Part shown: piece after piece, positions 52,065-59,026 of the stretch
How the letters are laid out: every line of letters starts with the position of its first letter
Position numbering within the stretch: the stretch's first letter is position 1
Source of the DNA: an uncultured Spirochaetales bacterium
Lineage (GTDB): Bacteria > Spirochaetota > Spirochaetia > Sphaerochaetales > Sphaerochaetaceae
DNA: 64,000 nt
Assembly (NCBI GenBank): GCA_949297785.1
Contig: CASFTW010000015.1
Location: forward strand, 1 to 64,000
Direction: 5' to 3'
Position numbers and translations under genes: made by a program
The notes under the pieces: model-generated
What the model saw: the letters and a program-made list of their open reading frames with translations, nothing else
Database searches by the model: none
Told to the model about the DNA's origin: nothing

Positions 52065-54023
52065 ATGAACAAAGAAATAGAATTGTTTTACCTTGACAGA
52101 ATCGATGATGATCAGCTGCCAGGAGATTTCATCAGAGAAGCCCTGATAACCGGAATAAGATGCGATAATGCCGAACTTGTGAAAAAGGCAGCGGGAGAAA
52201 AACTCATTCAGGGAAGCTTCTATGGCTATTCTTCACCACTGGAATTTGCCATTAATGAGATGGCTTCACATGAAGTGATTGAGACTCTGGTGAAGGCAGG
52301 ATATGAGCTATCGAAACCCTGTCATGACCTTGCGCCGTTTAATGGCTCACCGCAAGAAATTGTAAAAATGTGGATGGAGACCAATGGGAAAACAAAGGAG
52401 GAAGCCTTGCAGCTTCTGGCTGGTGATATCGGCTACTTCTTTCACGTGATAAGGACAGACTATTCCTGTTACAGGATTACATATGATGTGGACTCTGAAG
52501 ACAGATACAAGCCTTGCTTCTGGAATTATCTTGATGAATGGATGGCAGGATTTCTCAGGCTTCTGGCAGATGAGAATGAATCTGCCATTATAGACTCCTA
52601 CTTTTGCAGGGGCATCATGGAGAATGTTGAATTCAAGAAAGCGTTAGGCACTCTTTTTGAGTTGTTCGGACAAACCTTCAGCAACGATGATCTCATCTGG
52701 TTCATCAATATTGCTATCAGCCATGACAACGAATATGCATTTGCAAAACTGGTTGAACATTATCCTTCTCTGATAAAAGAAGTGAATTGCTATCCGTCTT
52801 CAAGCAAGAAGATTCTCTCTGCAATCTTTGAGGCAGGACTTCTGATACCTGGAACAGAAGAAGGATTCGATGCTTTCATCCCACGCATCGCATACGGAGA
52901 GATTGAAAAAGATATCCTGACAGCAATTGTTCATCCTTCATATGCATCACATATAACAGAAGAAGGGAAAACGCCCTTGATGTATGCAGTCGAGAATGAT
53001 GATTTCCCTGTCGAGCTGTACAAGCTCCTCATTACATCATCCAGTGATGTCAATATTCAGGACGAGGATGGGCAGACCGCACTGCACTACATGGCAAAGA
53101 CCGATTATCCCGAATGCATAGAGAACCTTCTGGAACTGGGAGCAGATCCATTCATCACTGATAACAAAGGAAACAATATCCTTCATGTCCTTGCAGAAAA
53201 CAAGGAAATGCTTTCAATCGATATTCTTCGTGATTGCGTCTCACTGCTTCCCAAAAAGTTACTCACCATGGAGAACAGTCAGGGAGTAACACCTGTTGAT
53301 CTGTTTTTCCAAAAACTCACAGGTACAGAGCAAGAACCTTACAAGAAACTCGCTTTCACAGACTTTCTTGACCAGTATCTTGCCTCTCCAGATTCCTTGA
53401 AAGGAAACATTCTGATAGGTGGGGCTGATAACGAAACACGATTCAAGCTTCTTTCTATGGTGAGGCAACATATCATAAAGCGACTCAGAGTCAGGAAAAC
53501 AATCTTCGGCGTGATTGCTGAGAGATCAGAAAAAACTATAGTCAGACAACTTGAAATGCTTGTTGACGGTATACTCGGAGCCAAGCTTCAGCCAAATGGA
53601 AAACCCCGTTTCTATTTGGTAATCATCAATGAAATAGGTGATTGCCAGAGTGAGGAATTAAGCAGACGATTTGAAACTTCCTTAAAAAGGCTGGAAGAAA
53701 AGGATAATGTTCTCATTGTTGCTACTACAAAACTGAGTTCTGATGATGTGATCACAGATGTAGTCAAACGGGCCTTTCCTTATCGAATCACAACATTGCA
53801 TTCCAGCGACATAAGCAGTGAGGTTTTCCTTGGCATTGATGATGCTGCATATATCAGCAAGGATGAAGTTCTCATCAAGGGTTTTGAAGATAGTCTCCTG
53901 TTAAGCAATCTCGAATCAGAAGAAAAACCAAGCGAGAAAAAAGATGAAGATTCCATCGTTATTGCTCAAGCCGAGAGAATCCTGAACAAGCACTTGGCTG
54001 CATTCAAGGAGCTTGCAAAATGA
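52065..54023 (+). CDS. Ankyrin-repeat protein C with degenerate FtsK-like ATPase domain
   Basis: A 652-aa protein. Residues ~30-440 are helical with clear ankyrin units at ~300-385 (GKTPLMYAVENDDFPVELYK, GQTALHYMAKTDYPECIENL, GNNILHVLAENKEM). Residues ~445-606 match the C-terminal half of the FtsK/SpoIIIE motor: NILIGGADNETRF takes the place of Walker A (no GKS/T), FYLVIINEIGD the place of Walker B with Asn for Asp, and ATTKLSSDDVITDVV, then PYRITTLHSSDISSEVF, align with the ATQRPS...DVITGLIK...SSKIDSRTIL region. ATP hydrolysis is therefore unlikely. It overlaps the Doc gene by 4 nt and holds the position where an antitoxin would be expected. The SD is weak. Confidence 0.86.
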   Translation: MNKEIELFYLDRIDDDQLPGDFIREALITGIRCDNAELVKKAAGEKLIQGSFYGYSSPLEFAINEMASHEVIETLVKAGYELSKPCHDLAPFNGSPQEIVKMWMETNGKTKEEALQLLAGDIGYFFHVIRTDYSCYRITYDVDSEDRYKPCFWNYLDEWMAGFLRLLADENESAIIDSYFCRGIMENVEFKKALGTLFELFGQTFSNDDLIWFINIAISHDNEYAFAKLVEHYPSLIKEVNCYPSSSKKILSAIFEAGLLIPGTEEGFDAFIPRIAYGEIEKDILTAIVHPSYASHITEEGKTPLMYAVENDDFPVELYKLLITSSSDVNIQDEDGQTALHYMAKTDYPECIENLLELGADPFITDNKGNNILHVLAENKEMLSIDILRDCVSLLPKKLLTMENSQGVTPVDLFFQKLTGTEQEPYKKLAFTDFLDQYLASPDSLKGNILIGGADNETRFKLLSMVRQHIIKRLRVRKTIFGVIAERSEKTIVRQLEMLVDGILGAKLQPNGKPRFYLVIINEIGDCQSEELSRRFETSLKRLEEKDNVLIVATTKLSSDDVITDVVKRAFPYRITTLHSSDISSEVFLGIDDAAYISKDEVLIKGFEDSLLLSNLESEEKPSEKKDEDSIVIAQAERILNKHLAAFKELAK

Positions 54024-54403
54024 TCAGGCTGACAAAAGATCAGGTTCTTTTAATATACGGAATGCTTATCCAGAAGACCGGAGGCTCTCATGGTGTGTTG
54101 AATGAATCGCTGATGGACTCCGCCATCAACAACATCTGGCAGACATTTGATGGTGTGGAACTATATCCAACGATGGAAGAAAAAGGTGCAAGGCTTGGGT
54201 ACTCTCTTGTCAGAAATCACTCATTTGCAGATGGGAACAAGAGAATCGGGATTCTTGCAATGCTGGTTTTCTTCGCAATCAATAATGCAGAAATAAGATG
54301 CGAAGATGCAGATATCGTGGAACTCGGCCTTTCCCTTGCATCTGGAACAATGGATTATCCTTCTCTCTTTGATTGGGTGAAGAAGCACACTTCTATCTGC
54401 TAA
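54020..54403 (+). CDS. Doc/Fic-type toxin
   Basis: A 127-aa death-on-curing protein, almost exactly the size of P1 Doc. The Fic motif HSFADGNKRIG (residues 67-77) is complete, with His67 and the GNKR anion-binding loop, so it should be active. Doc toxins phosphorylate EF-Tu; other Fic proteins transfer AMP. No Phd-like antitoxin gene adjoins it; its ATG overlaps the stop of the ankyrin/pseudo-FtsK gene, so that protein is the most likely partner. Possibly it restrains or targets the toxin. Confidence 0.92.
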   Translation: MIRLTKDQVLLIYGMLIQKTGGSHGVLNESLMDSAINNIWQTFDGVELYPTMEEKGARLGYSLVRNHSFADGNKRIGILAMLVFFAINNAEIRCEDADIVELGLSLASGTMDYPSLFDWVKKHTSIC

Positions 54404-54452
54404 CTACGCAAATCTGTATTGGAAAAAATTCTCATTTTTATTGGAGGTTATT

Positions 54453-55430
54453 ATGAGTGTTGGAAAGATAATGGAATACGACTCCTGGCTTAACAATGAG
54501 AGATTACGTCTTATTGCATTAGGCAGAGCCAAAGAAAAGGAGGTAGGCAAAAAGCTCGGAGAGCTTTTTTCTACGGTACTTATTACAAGGAGATTCAGCA
54601 AAGCTGGAGCACACAGAGCAGTTGCTGGGTATTATTTAAAGGATGAAAAAACAATAACAATTAATCAAAGAGTCTTTAGAGAAGGACGCGTTTATGCTGA
54701 TGAAGTAATGCTTCATGAGCTTGCGCATGGTCTTGACCGTGAAACAGAAGGGTACACAGAAAGATTCACTATTCACGATGAAAGATTTATCACTGCAGCA
54801 AAGACTTTAGGTGTTGATGTAGCACACTATATTAAAAGCGCCAGACTCAAGAATGAAACTGAAAAGTTTGAAAAGGAGAGAAGAGCGAATTATATTCCCC
54901 CAGAATTTTCTCCACTCCCGGATGACAGGAATAACTGTTACCAGTATTTCCATGAGTCAAAACATCCTTCATTGATCTGCAGAAATGTGTTTGAAATGAT
55001 GCGTGCCTATGCTGATATCTATGGTGACTGGAAAAAGGATTACTATAAAGGAGGCAAATACGTGATGTGTGGCTGGGGACCCCGCGAAAATATGGAAATG
55101 GCCCATAATCTGTTTCCAGATCTGGACTGTGCGGTGCGTAAACTGTCCAGAAAAATCAGACGGGATTTTGAGGTGGGCACAGATGGAATAATTGTGGGCC
55201 TCAGGTATGGATTTATTTCATATTTGAAAGACCTTGGCTTCAGACGTGCCATGAATTACGATTTCGCTCGAGTAGAAGGAATGAAAGAATGTCTTCAGGA
55301 AAAAGTTGCATTTTATACTTGTGTTTCTGTTGCTGGTTTCTGGAAAGGCTTTGAGGAAGGACCTCATCTGGCAGAAGGGATGATAAGAAAATACGGCAGA
55401 CCGAATGACAACACCCCTTTCATCTGTTAG
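54453..55430 (+). CDS. SprT-like HExxH metalloprotein
   Basis: A 325-aa protein. VMLHELAHGLD is an HExxH zinc motif near residue 85, and the pattern H-x4-F-x6-LG that follows (IHDERFITAAKTLG) is that of SprT-like proteases, with a third His ligand. The C-terminal ~190 residues are unassigned. GGAGG lies 5 nt before the ATG at 54453. SprT-like enzymes in eukaryotes cut DNA-protein crosslinks; in mobile elements their role is not clear. A hairpin with a T run lies inside its coding start (54549-54570). Confidence 0.82.
   Translation: MSVGKIMEYDSWLNNERLRLIALGRAKEKEVGKKLGELFSTVLITRRFSKAGAHRAVAGYYLKDEKTITINQRVFREGRVYADEVMLHELAHGLDRETEGYTERFTIHDERFITAAKTLGVDVAHYIKSARLKNETEKFEKERRANYIPPEFSPLPDDRNNCYQYFHESKHPSLICRNVFEMMRAYADIYGDWKKDYYKGGKYVMCGWGPRENMEMAHNLFPDLDCAVRKLSRKIRRDFEVGTDGIIVGLRYGFISYLKDLGFRRAMNYDFARVEGMKECLQEKVAFYTCVSVAGFWKGFEEGPHLAEGMIRKYGRPNDNTPFIC
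54549..54570 (+). terminator. Terminator-like hairpin inside the SprT-like gene
   Basis: AAAAAGCTC, GGA, GAGCTTTTTT, about 9 bp and a T run, at codons 33-39 of the gene starting at 54453. It may act as a partial terminator for the upstream Doc transcript or be chance; the stem has only four G/C pairs on each side. Confidence 0.35.
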
Positions 55431-55479
55431 CCAGTTTGTACAGATGTGAAGTATACTAAAAACAAATCGGAGGTTTGAT

Positions 55480-55731
55480 ATGGCAAACTATTATTGCAAG
55501 TATTGTGGTCAGAAGTTTTCAAGTGTGAATTCTCTTACATCTCACAATTGTCCACGACACCCCAATGGGACATTTAAAGGTAACCATGAACTGTATGAAG
55601 GAAGTGAAAAGTCAAAATACACATGTAAATACTGCGGACAGATTTTTTCTTCTATCAGCAGCATGACCGATCATAACTGTCCAAGGCATCCTGATGGAAC
55701 ATTTAAAGGAAAACATTCTCCAGCGTTGTAA
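55480..55731 (+). CDS. Small protein with two zinc-finger repeats
   Basis: An 83-aa protein made of two near-identical units of ~41 residues, each with CKYCGQ, then SSxxSxTxHNCPRHPxGTFKG. The CxxC plus HxCxxH arrangement is a C2H2-like zinc finger. GGAGGT lies 5 nt before the ATG. It follows the SprT-like gene by 49 bp and may bind DNA, RNA or protein for that gene's product. Similar small fingers occur in gut bacteria; function unknown. Confidence 0.85.
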   Translation: MANYYCKYCGQKFSSVNSLTSHNCPRHPNGTFKGNHELYEGSEKSKYTCKYCGQIFSSISSMTDHNCPRHPDGTFKGKHSPAL

Positions 55732-55799
55732 GTCAGGACCTTTAACATCATTGATGTATATTCACCTCATCATTGAGGAAGCCATAAGATTGTCGCGGT

Positions 55800-56290
55800 T
55801 TATTCCCTTGTTTCTGTCCTTTGGAGAAATGACTGATCATTGTTTACAGAATGCAGGATTAGGGAAATGCTGTCTTTTCTACACACAGTGAGACTATGGA
55901 CTCTTCTAGTGCAGCGTACCCATGTTGCAATGAAACCTCAGACAGTGAATGGGTGATTGTTCAGATGATGAAAGAGCAGTAAAATATGTGCATTCATATA
56001 CCGAATTTGTACCGGTCTGTCCCCGATGCGGAAATTCTATGATTACGAATCTCTGTTCTGATGACAGTTTTGGGAATATGAAGGTTGTGATAAAGCCGCA
56101 GAACGTTATGTAACGTTCCTGAAAAACATAAAAGAATGAAGATCCTATTTCTGGAACTCGGTGTAGGCTATAACACGCCAGGCATAATAAAGTATCCGTT
56201 CTGGAAGATGACAAATGAAAATCCGTAGGCGGTTTATGTGGTAGTTAACAGAGGGGAGGCCAATTGTCGCTGGAGGTTGAGCAGAGGAGT
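55800..56290 (+). pseudogene. Remnant of a SIR2-family NAD-dependent deacetylase
   Basis: Several frames together give a SIR2-like C-terminus: TDHCLQNAGL, LFYTQ(stop)DYGLF(stop)CS, FVPVCPRCGNSM ... CSDDSF, AERYVTFLKNIKE, then KILFLELGVGYNTPGIIKYP and FWKMTNENP(stop)AVYVVVNRGEA. At least three stop codons and two or more frameshifts interrupt it, and the N-terminal NAD-binding part is absent. SIR2 proteins are common in phage-defence loci. The boundaries are approximate; 56290-56560 shows only unassignable decayed sequence. Confidence 0.75.
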
Positions 56291-56559
56291 GACATCACTG
56301 CCTTCGCCCTTGAATGGACTTGCTCAACTTCTACCATCACAGAATGGGAATGCTACGGATGCTCAGCGGATCCAGTATTCCAGGAAATACCGGGATAGTT
56401 AAGGATGCGCTCATTATTTCTAGACCTGCACCACAACGATTGGAACTGAGGACGAAATGCTAAAAGTCTTCGGGTCGCACTTATCTCGTTTCCTGTTAAA
56501 ATCGTATATCAAGGAGTCATGGTAACCAATCTTCATTGGAAAGCTTCGGTGAAAAATCA

Positions 56560-56700
56560 TCGATATTTCTATTGATCATGGCCAGATGAAGAAGGTAAGC
56601 AGGTAAAGAAGAAAATCCGTTCTCAATGAACTTTGCAAGTATCACAGTAAAACCATCAATGAAGGGGCAAATGCCTGGATTGTGAAGAGGAATATATCAG
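56560..56700 (+). pseudogene. Decayed C-terminal copy of the ribbon-helix-helix gene
   Basis: The frame around 56610-56695 reads VLNELCKYHSKTINEGANAW, matching SVLKGLRKYL...LNEGANVW of the RHH protein at 42539-42949. DNA similarity extends upstream to about 56560. No start or full domain remains. It shows that the element once held a second copy of this gene or recombined with a related element. Confidence 0.6.
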
Positions 56701-56767
56701 AGGTAAGTAAATATACACTGATATCAATTTTTCTTTTCTAAGGCGACTGTTGTCAGAGTAAATCCTG

Positions 56768-56781
56768 TGTAAATGTTTACA
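56768..56781. repeat. Hairpin/palindrome before the DUF3800 unit
   Basis: TGTAAA-TG-TTTACA. It lies between TTTCTAAGG (56735-56743) and its complement CCTTAGAAA (56809-56817). A TATAAT occurs at 56833. These look regulatory but cannot be tied to a gene. Confidence 0.35.
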
Positions 56782-56916
56782 TTGGACAAGATAAATATAG
56801 AGTGTTTACCTTAGAAAGATAATCCTTTGTTGTATAATGTGTTAACCTGTGTACGTCACATTTCATCCAGAAAGCCGTATTGTTAACAGACTTCCTAAAT
56901 TGATTTTTCAATTTTA

Positions 56917-56945
56917 TTGACGTTAGAGAGACAAGGCAGTAAACT
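56917..56945 (+). promoter_or_regulatory. Promoter of the RNA upstream of DUF3800
   Basis: TTGACG (56917-56922), 17-nt spacer, TAAACT (56940-56945). Predicted start near 56952, followed by the structured region. Confidence 0.6.
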
Positions 56946-56951
56946 TTAATT

Positions 56952-57058
56952 ACGACATCGGTAGATATCGTCAGCGGTGGGAACCAGTCGAACCGTCTAA
57001 GCGTATGTTAAGTACGTTGGCCACCGCGAAAAGCCACCTCGTTGAAAGGTGGTTTTTT
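56952..57058 (+). ncRNA. Structured RNA upstream of DUF3800 (candidate DUF3800 RNA motif)
   Basis: About 107 nt with its own promoter. GCGGTGG (56974-56980) pairs perfectly with CCACCGC (57021-57027), enclosing a 40-nt loop that contains a smaller stem GCGTA/TACGT (57001-57015). It is followed at once by the terminator hairpin. Several DUF3800 RNA motifs have been described from comparative genomics upstream of such genes; whether this is one of those classes needs a covariance search. Small RNA + terminator + protein also recalls type III toxin-antitoxin loci. Confidence 0.6.
57032..57058 (+). terminator. Terminator between the RNA and the DUF3800 gene
   Basis: AGCCACCT pairs with AGGTGGTT (8 bp, one G-U) and is followed by T6. 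It would end most transcripts 28 nt before the DUF3800 start codon, so the protein would be made only by read-through. Confidence 0.8.
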
Positions 57059-57085
57059 CTTTTTTCTTTTTCTGAGGAGATATGG

Positions 57086-57781
57086 ATGAACATCTACGTG
57101 TTTTCTGATGAAAGTGGAATATTCGACTACAAACATCACGAATGGTTCGTGTATGCAGGTATTGTCGTCATCGGAAAACAGGAAATGGATATGCTTTCCC
57201 GTAAGTTTCTGGCACTTGAAAAGAAGTTACGACAGAAAACAAAATACAGAAAGATGTCGGAACTGAAAGCAAAATATCTTGATGAGAAGGATAAGAAAAA
57301 GCTTCTTGGAGTATTCTGTGAAACATATAAATTCGCAATAGCGATTAAACTGAATCATCTGGATCTTAAGAGGGTATTTCATAATCAGAAGTCAAAACAG
57401 AATTATATGGACTTCGCATACAGGTTTATATTAAGAAAAGCTTTTGAACACATGATTGGAAGAGGGTCTTTGTTCCCAGATGAAGCTTTTGATCTTATTA
57501 TCAATGAAGACAATCATCATATAGCAGAGTGTGATTTACAACAGAAGTCGGACACGATTTATAAAGAATTCAAGGAAGGAACATTCAGGACAACATTTGG
57601 TGTATTGTTCCCACCTCTTTTTGAAAATCTGAGGAAAGTGGAAATTACGCTCCGAGATTCTGTAAACAGTGCACTTGTCCGCGGTGCAGATATTGTAGCC
57701 AACACGGTTTACACCTCTCTTCTGAAGAATGAGCTTGATGTTCTGGAAAATGATGATTTCTATATTGAGTTTTTACCTTAA
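57086..57781 (+). CDS. DUF3800 protein
   Basis: A 231-aa protein starting MNIYVFSDESG, the hallmark of DUF3800, whose predicted fold is RNase H-like with the Asp and Glu of this motif as likely acidic residues. Later motifs YRFILRKAFE, LIINEDNH, and ALVRGADIVANTVYTSL fit the family, which ends with an Asp-containing helix. GGAG lies 6 nt before the ATG; the longer frame from 57005 runs through the terminator and is rejected. Function is unknown, but members sit in mobile and defence regions, often with an RNA motif upstream as here. Confidence 0.88.
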   Translation: MNIYVFSDESGIFDYKHHEWFVYAGIVVIGKQEMDMLSRKFLALEKKLRQKTKYRKMSELKAKYLDEKDKKKLLGVFCETYKFAIAIKLNHLDLKRVFHNQKSKQNYMDFAYRFILRKAFEHMIGRGSLFPDEAFDLIINEDNHHIAECDLQQKSDTIYKEFKEGTFRTTFGVLFPPLFENLRKVEITLRDSVNSALVRGADIVANTVYTSLLKNELDVLENDDFYIEFLP

Positions 57782-57789
57782 AAGAAACT

Positions 57790-58081
57790 ATGCCGAATGG
57801 TTCAGAAATAACTCGCGAACAGTTCGCGAATAGCTCGCAAATAACTCGCGAGTCATTTAATAGATCAGATGTTGTTCCTAAGAAAAAAAGTTTCAAAGGA
57901 GGCCGTAAAAGCTGCTATCGTTTCATATCTAAGAAATAATTCCAAAGCTACATATCAGGAAATTGGTGATGAGGTGGATATAAAGAAGACAACAGTTTTC
58001 AAATATCTAAGCGAATTAGTGTAGGCAAGAATAATAGGAAGGATTGGAAATAATAAAAGCGGATACTGGAAAGTTCTTTAA
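57790..58081 (+). pseudogene. Remnant of an AlbA_2/AAA_4-type winged-helix regulator
   Basis: The first frame reads MPNGSEITREQFANSSQITR, whose DNA carries the repeated unit AACTCGCGA. A shift of one base near 57896 continues into EAVKAAIVSYLRNNSKATYQ and TTVFKYLSELV, then a TAG, then IGNNKSGYWKVL and the final stop. The last part is the winged-helix end typical of AlbA_2/AAA_4 (ATP-dependent helicase-like) regulators. One frameshift and one stop, with most of the protein missing. Confidence 0.65.
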
Positions 58082-58090
58082 TGCAAAATG

Positions 58091-58107
58091 CGAACGCACT
58101 GTGTTCG
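58091..58107. repeat. Palindrome 1 near the right end
   Basis: CGAACGCA-C-TGTGTTCG, arms with one mismatch. It shares the core GAACGCACTG with palindrome 2. Confidence 0.6.
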
Positions 58108-58155
58108 TAATTGGATTTGATTGTAAACATCAAATTCCGTCGGCCATTTCTTGAC

Positions 58156-58174
58156 GTGAACGCACTGCGTTCAC
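58156..58174. repeat. Palindrome 2 near the right end
   Basis: GTGAACGCA-C-TGCGTTCAC, perfect 9-bp arms around one base, 65 bp after palindrome 1. The pair lies 235-350 bp inside the right attachment repeat and could be a protein-binding site used in excision or control. The rest of 58082-58396 shows no gene. Confidence 0.65.
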
Positions 58175-58211
58175 ACATACCCTGCTTATCAGTTTCAGAA
58201 TGATTTATGTA

Positions 58212-58242
58212 TGTAGCACTATTTGTAGCAGGTCATGTAGCA
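58212..58242 (+). repeat. Right TGTAGCA triplet, candidate integrase arm sites
   Basis: TGTAGCA at 58212-58218, 58224-58230 and 58236-58242: three copies with an exact 12-bp period, matching the two copies at the left end (37199-37218). Confidence 0.75.
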
Positions 58243-58408
58243 ACTTGTGATACCGTAATGACAAGAAAGCGGAGATAATGCGTACTAAGGCATGCAAACA
58301 TCTCTCTTGCATAAAGTGTTAAGGGATGTTAAATTAAAGCAAAGAATGGTAAGAAGAGCGTTGTAATTTCTTGTATTAAAAGAGATTATAAGCGTTTTGA
58401 CGCGGTGA

Positions 58409-58438
58409 AAGTCATAGGTTCAAACCCTATACCGCCCA
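58409..58438 (+). repeat. Right attachment repeat (attR core), displaced tRNA-Val 3' end
   Basis: Thirty nt identical to the 3' end of tRNA-Val at 37096-37125. Only the T-arm and acceptor half are present, so this is not a second tRNA. It marks the right end of the element. Confidence 0.93.
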
Positions 58439-58447
58439 ACATATAAG

Positions 58448-58486
58448 AAGCCTTGTAACTGGTCGGTTGCAAGGCTTATTTTTTGT
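58448..58486 (+). terminator. Original terminator of tRNA-Val
   Basis: AAGCCTTG pairs with CAAGGCTT and is followed by ATTTTTTG. It lies 10 bp after attR, where the tRNA gene ended before the element inserted. Confidence 0.8.
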
Positions 58487-58656
58487 TTTCTTATATGGTT
58501 CATGCATAAAAGTATTGGGGTGCGTGGGGATTAGCTTAGGAGAAGCAGAAGTCAAATCAAGAACATGATAATTAAATAATAGACTAAGAGTACTAAATAA
58601 AAAGGTTTCCATGCCTCATTGTTGTAAGTAGACAAAAAACAAAAGGAAGGAAACCC

Positions 58657-58929
58657 ATGGATCAATTTATCACATCATTGTTGTCTTTGCCAGAGTGCGA
58701 GTATACAGAAATCTGTCAGATGATTGAGAGAAGGATGGATGGCATAACTTCAAGGGCAATACATCCCATCTCCAATGGCCCACTTGAAGGTACTAACAAT
58801 ATGATCAAGACATTGCATAAGCAGTCTTATGCTTTCACAGATACACACTACTTCTTCCTTAAGATCTGGGATGCGTATGGACTGATTCCTAAGACAGGAA
58901 GGTATAAAGCCCAACAAAATTGTACATGA
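58657..58929 (+). pseudogene. Internally deleted ISL3-type transposase
   Basis: A 90-aa frame. The second half matches the C-terminus of ISL3-family transposases: AIHPISNGPLEGTNNMIKTL, then YAFTDTHYFFLKIWD; the Glu in PLEG is the likely third catalytic acid. The first ~16 residues (MDQFITSLLSLPECEY) look like the normal transposase start, after which about 300 residues with the first two Asp are missing. AAAGGAAGG precedes the ATG. It is probably a non-functional deletion derivative. Terminal inverted repeats were not found; 58490-58656 and 58930-59026 hold nothing else. Confidence 0.7.
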
Positions 58930-59026
58930 GCCTTCTATTTTATCTTGATACTTAAGAACATCAACAATGCTTATACATTTCAGTTCCTGTATGTAAACTG
59001 CCTTCTATATCCTGTTTTAAATCGTT

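Larger units (their letters stand above)
37096..58438. mobile_element. Integrative element inserted in tRNA-Val
   Basis: A 21.3-kb element defined by the direct repeats, an integrase gene next to the tRNA, TGTAGCA arm-type repeats at both ends, and gene content foreign to the flanks. Core functions: integrase, excisionase-like protein, RepA-like ATPase, Toprim protein, ribbon-helix-helix protein. I see no relaxase, conjugation genes or phage structural genes, so it is probably a mobilisable or satellite-type element that depends on a helper. The cargo is defence-like and visibly richer in A and T than the core. The right end contains decayed genes. Confidence 0.92.

Noticed and set aside
57005-57085. 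The longer N-terminus of the DUF3800 frame
   Set aside because: It includes the terminator hairpin and T runs; the SD and the MNIYVFSDESG family start are at 57086.
57790-57865. The repeated AACTCGCGA units as a CRISPR or iteron array
   Set aside because: The copies are few, imperfect and in phase with a reading frame (ITRE-type repeats); no spacers of constant length are present.
58397-58438. A second tRNA at the right end of the element
   Set aside because: Only the T-arm and 3' acceptor half are present; the 5' half does not fold, so it is the displaced attachment repeat.
37096-58438. Calling the element a prophage
   Set aside because: No capsid, tail, portal, terminase or lysis genes are recognisable; only integration, replication and cargo genes are seen.
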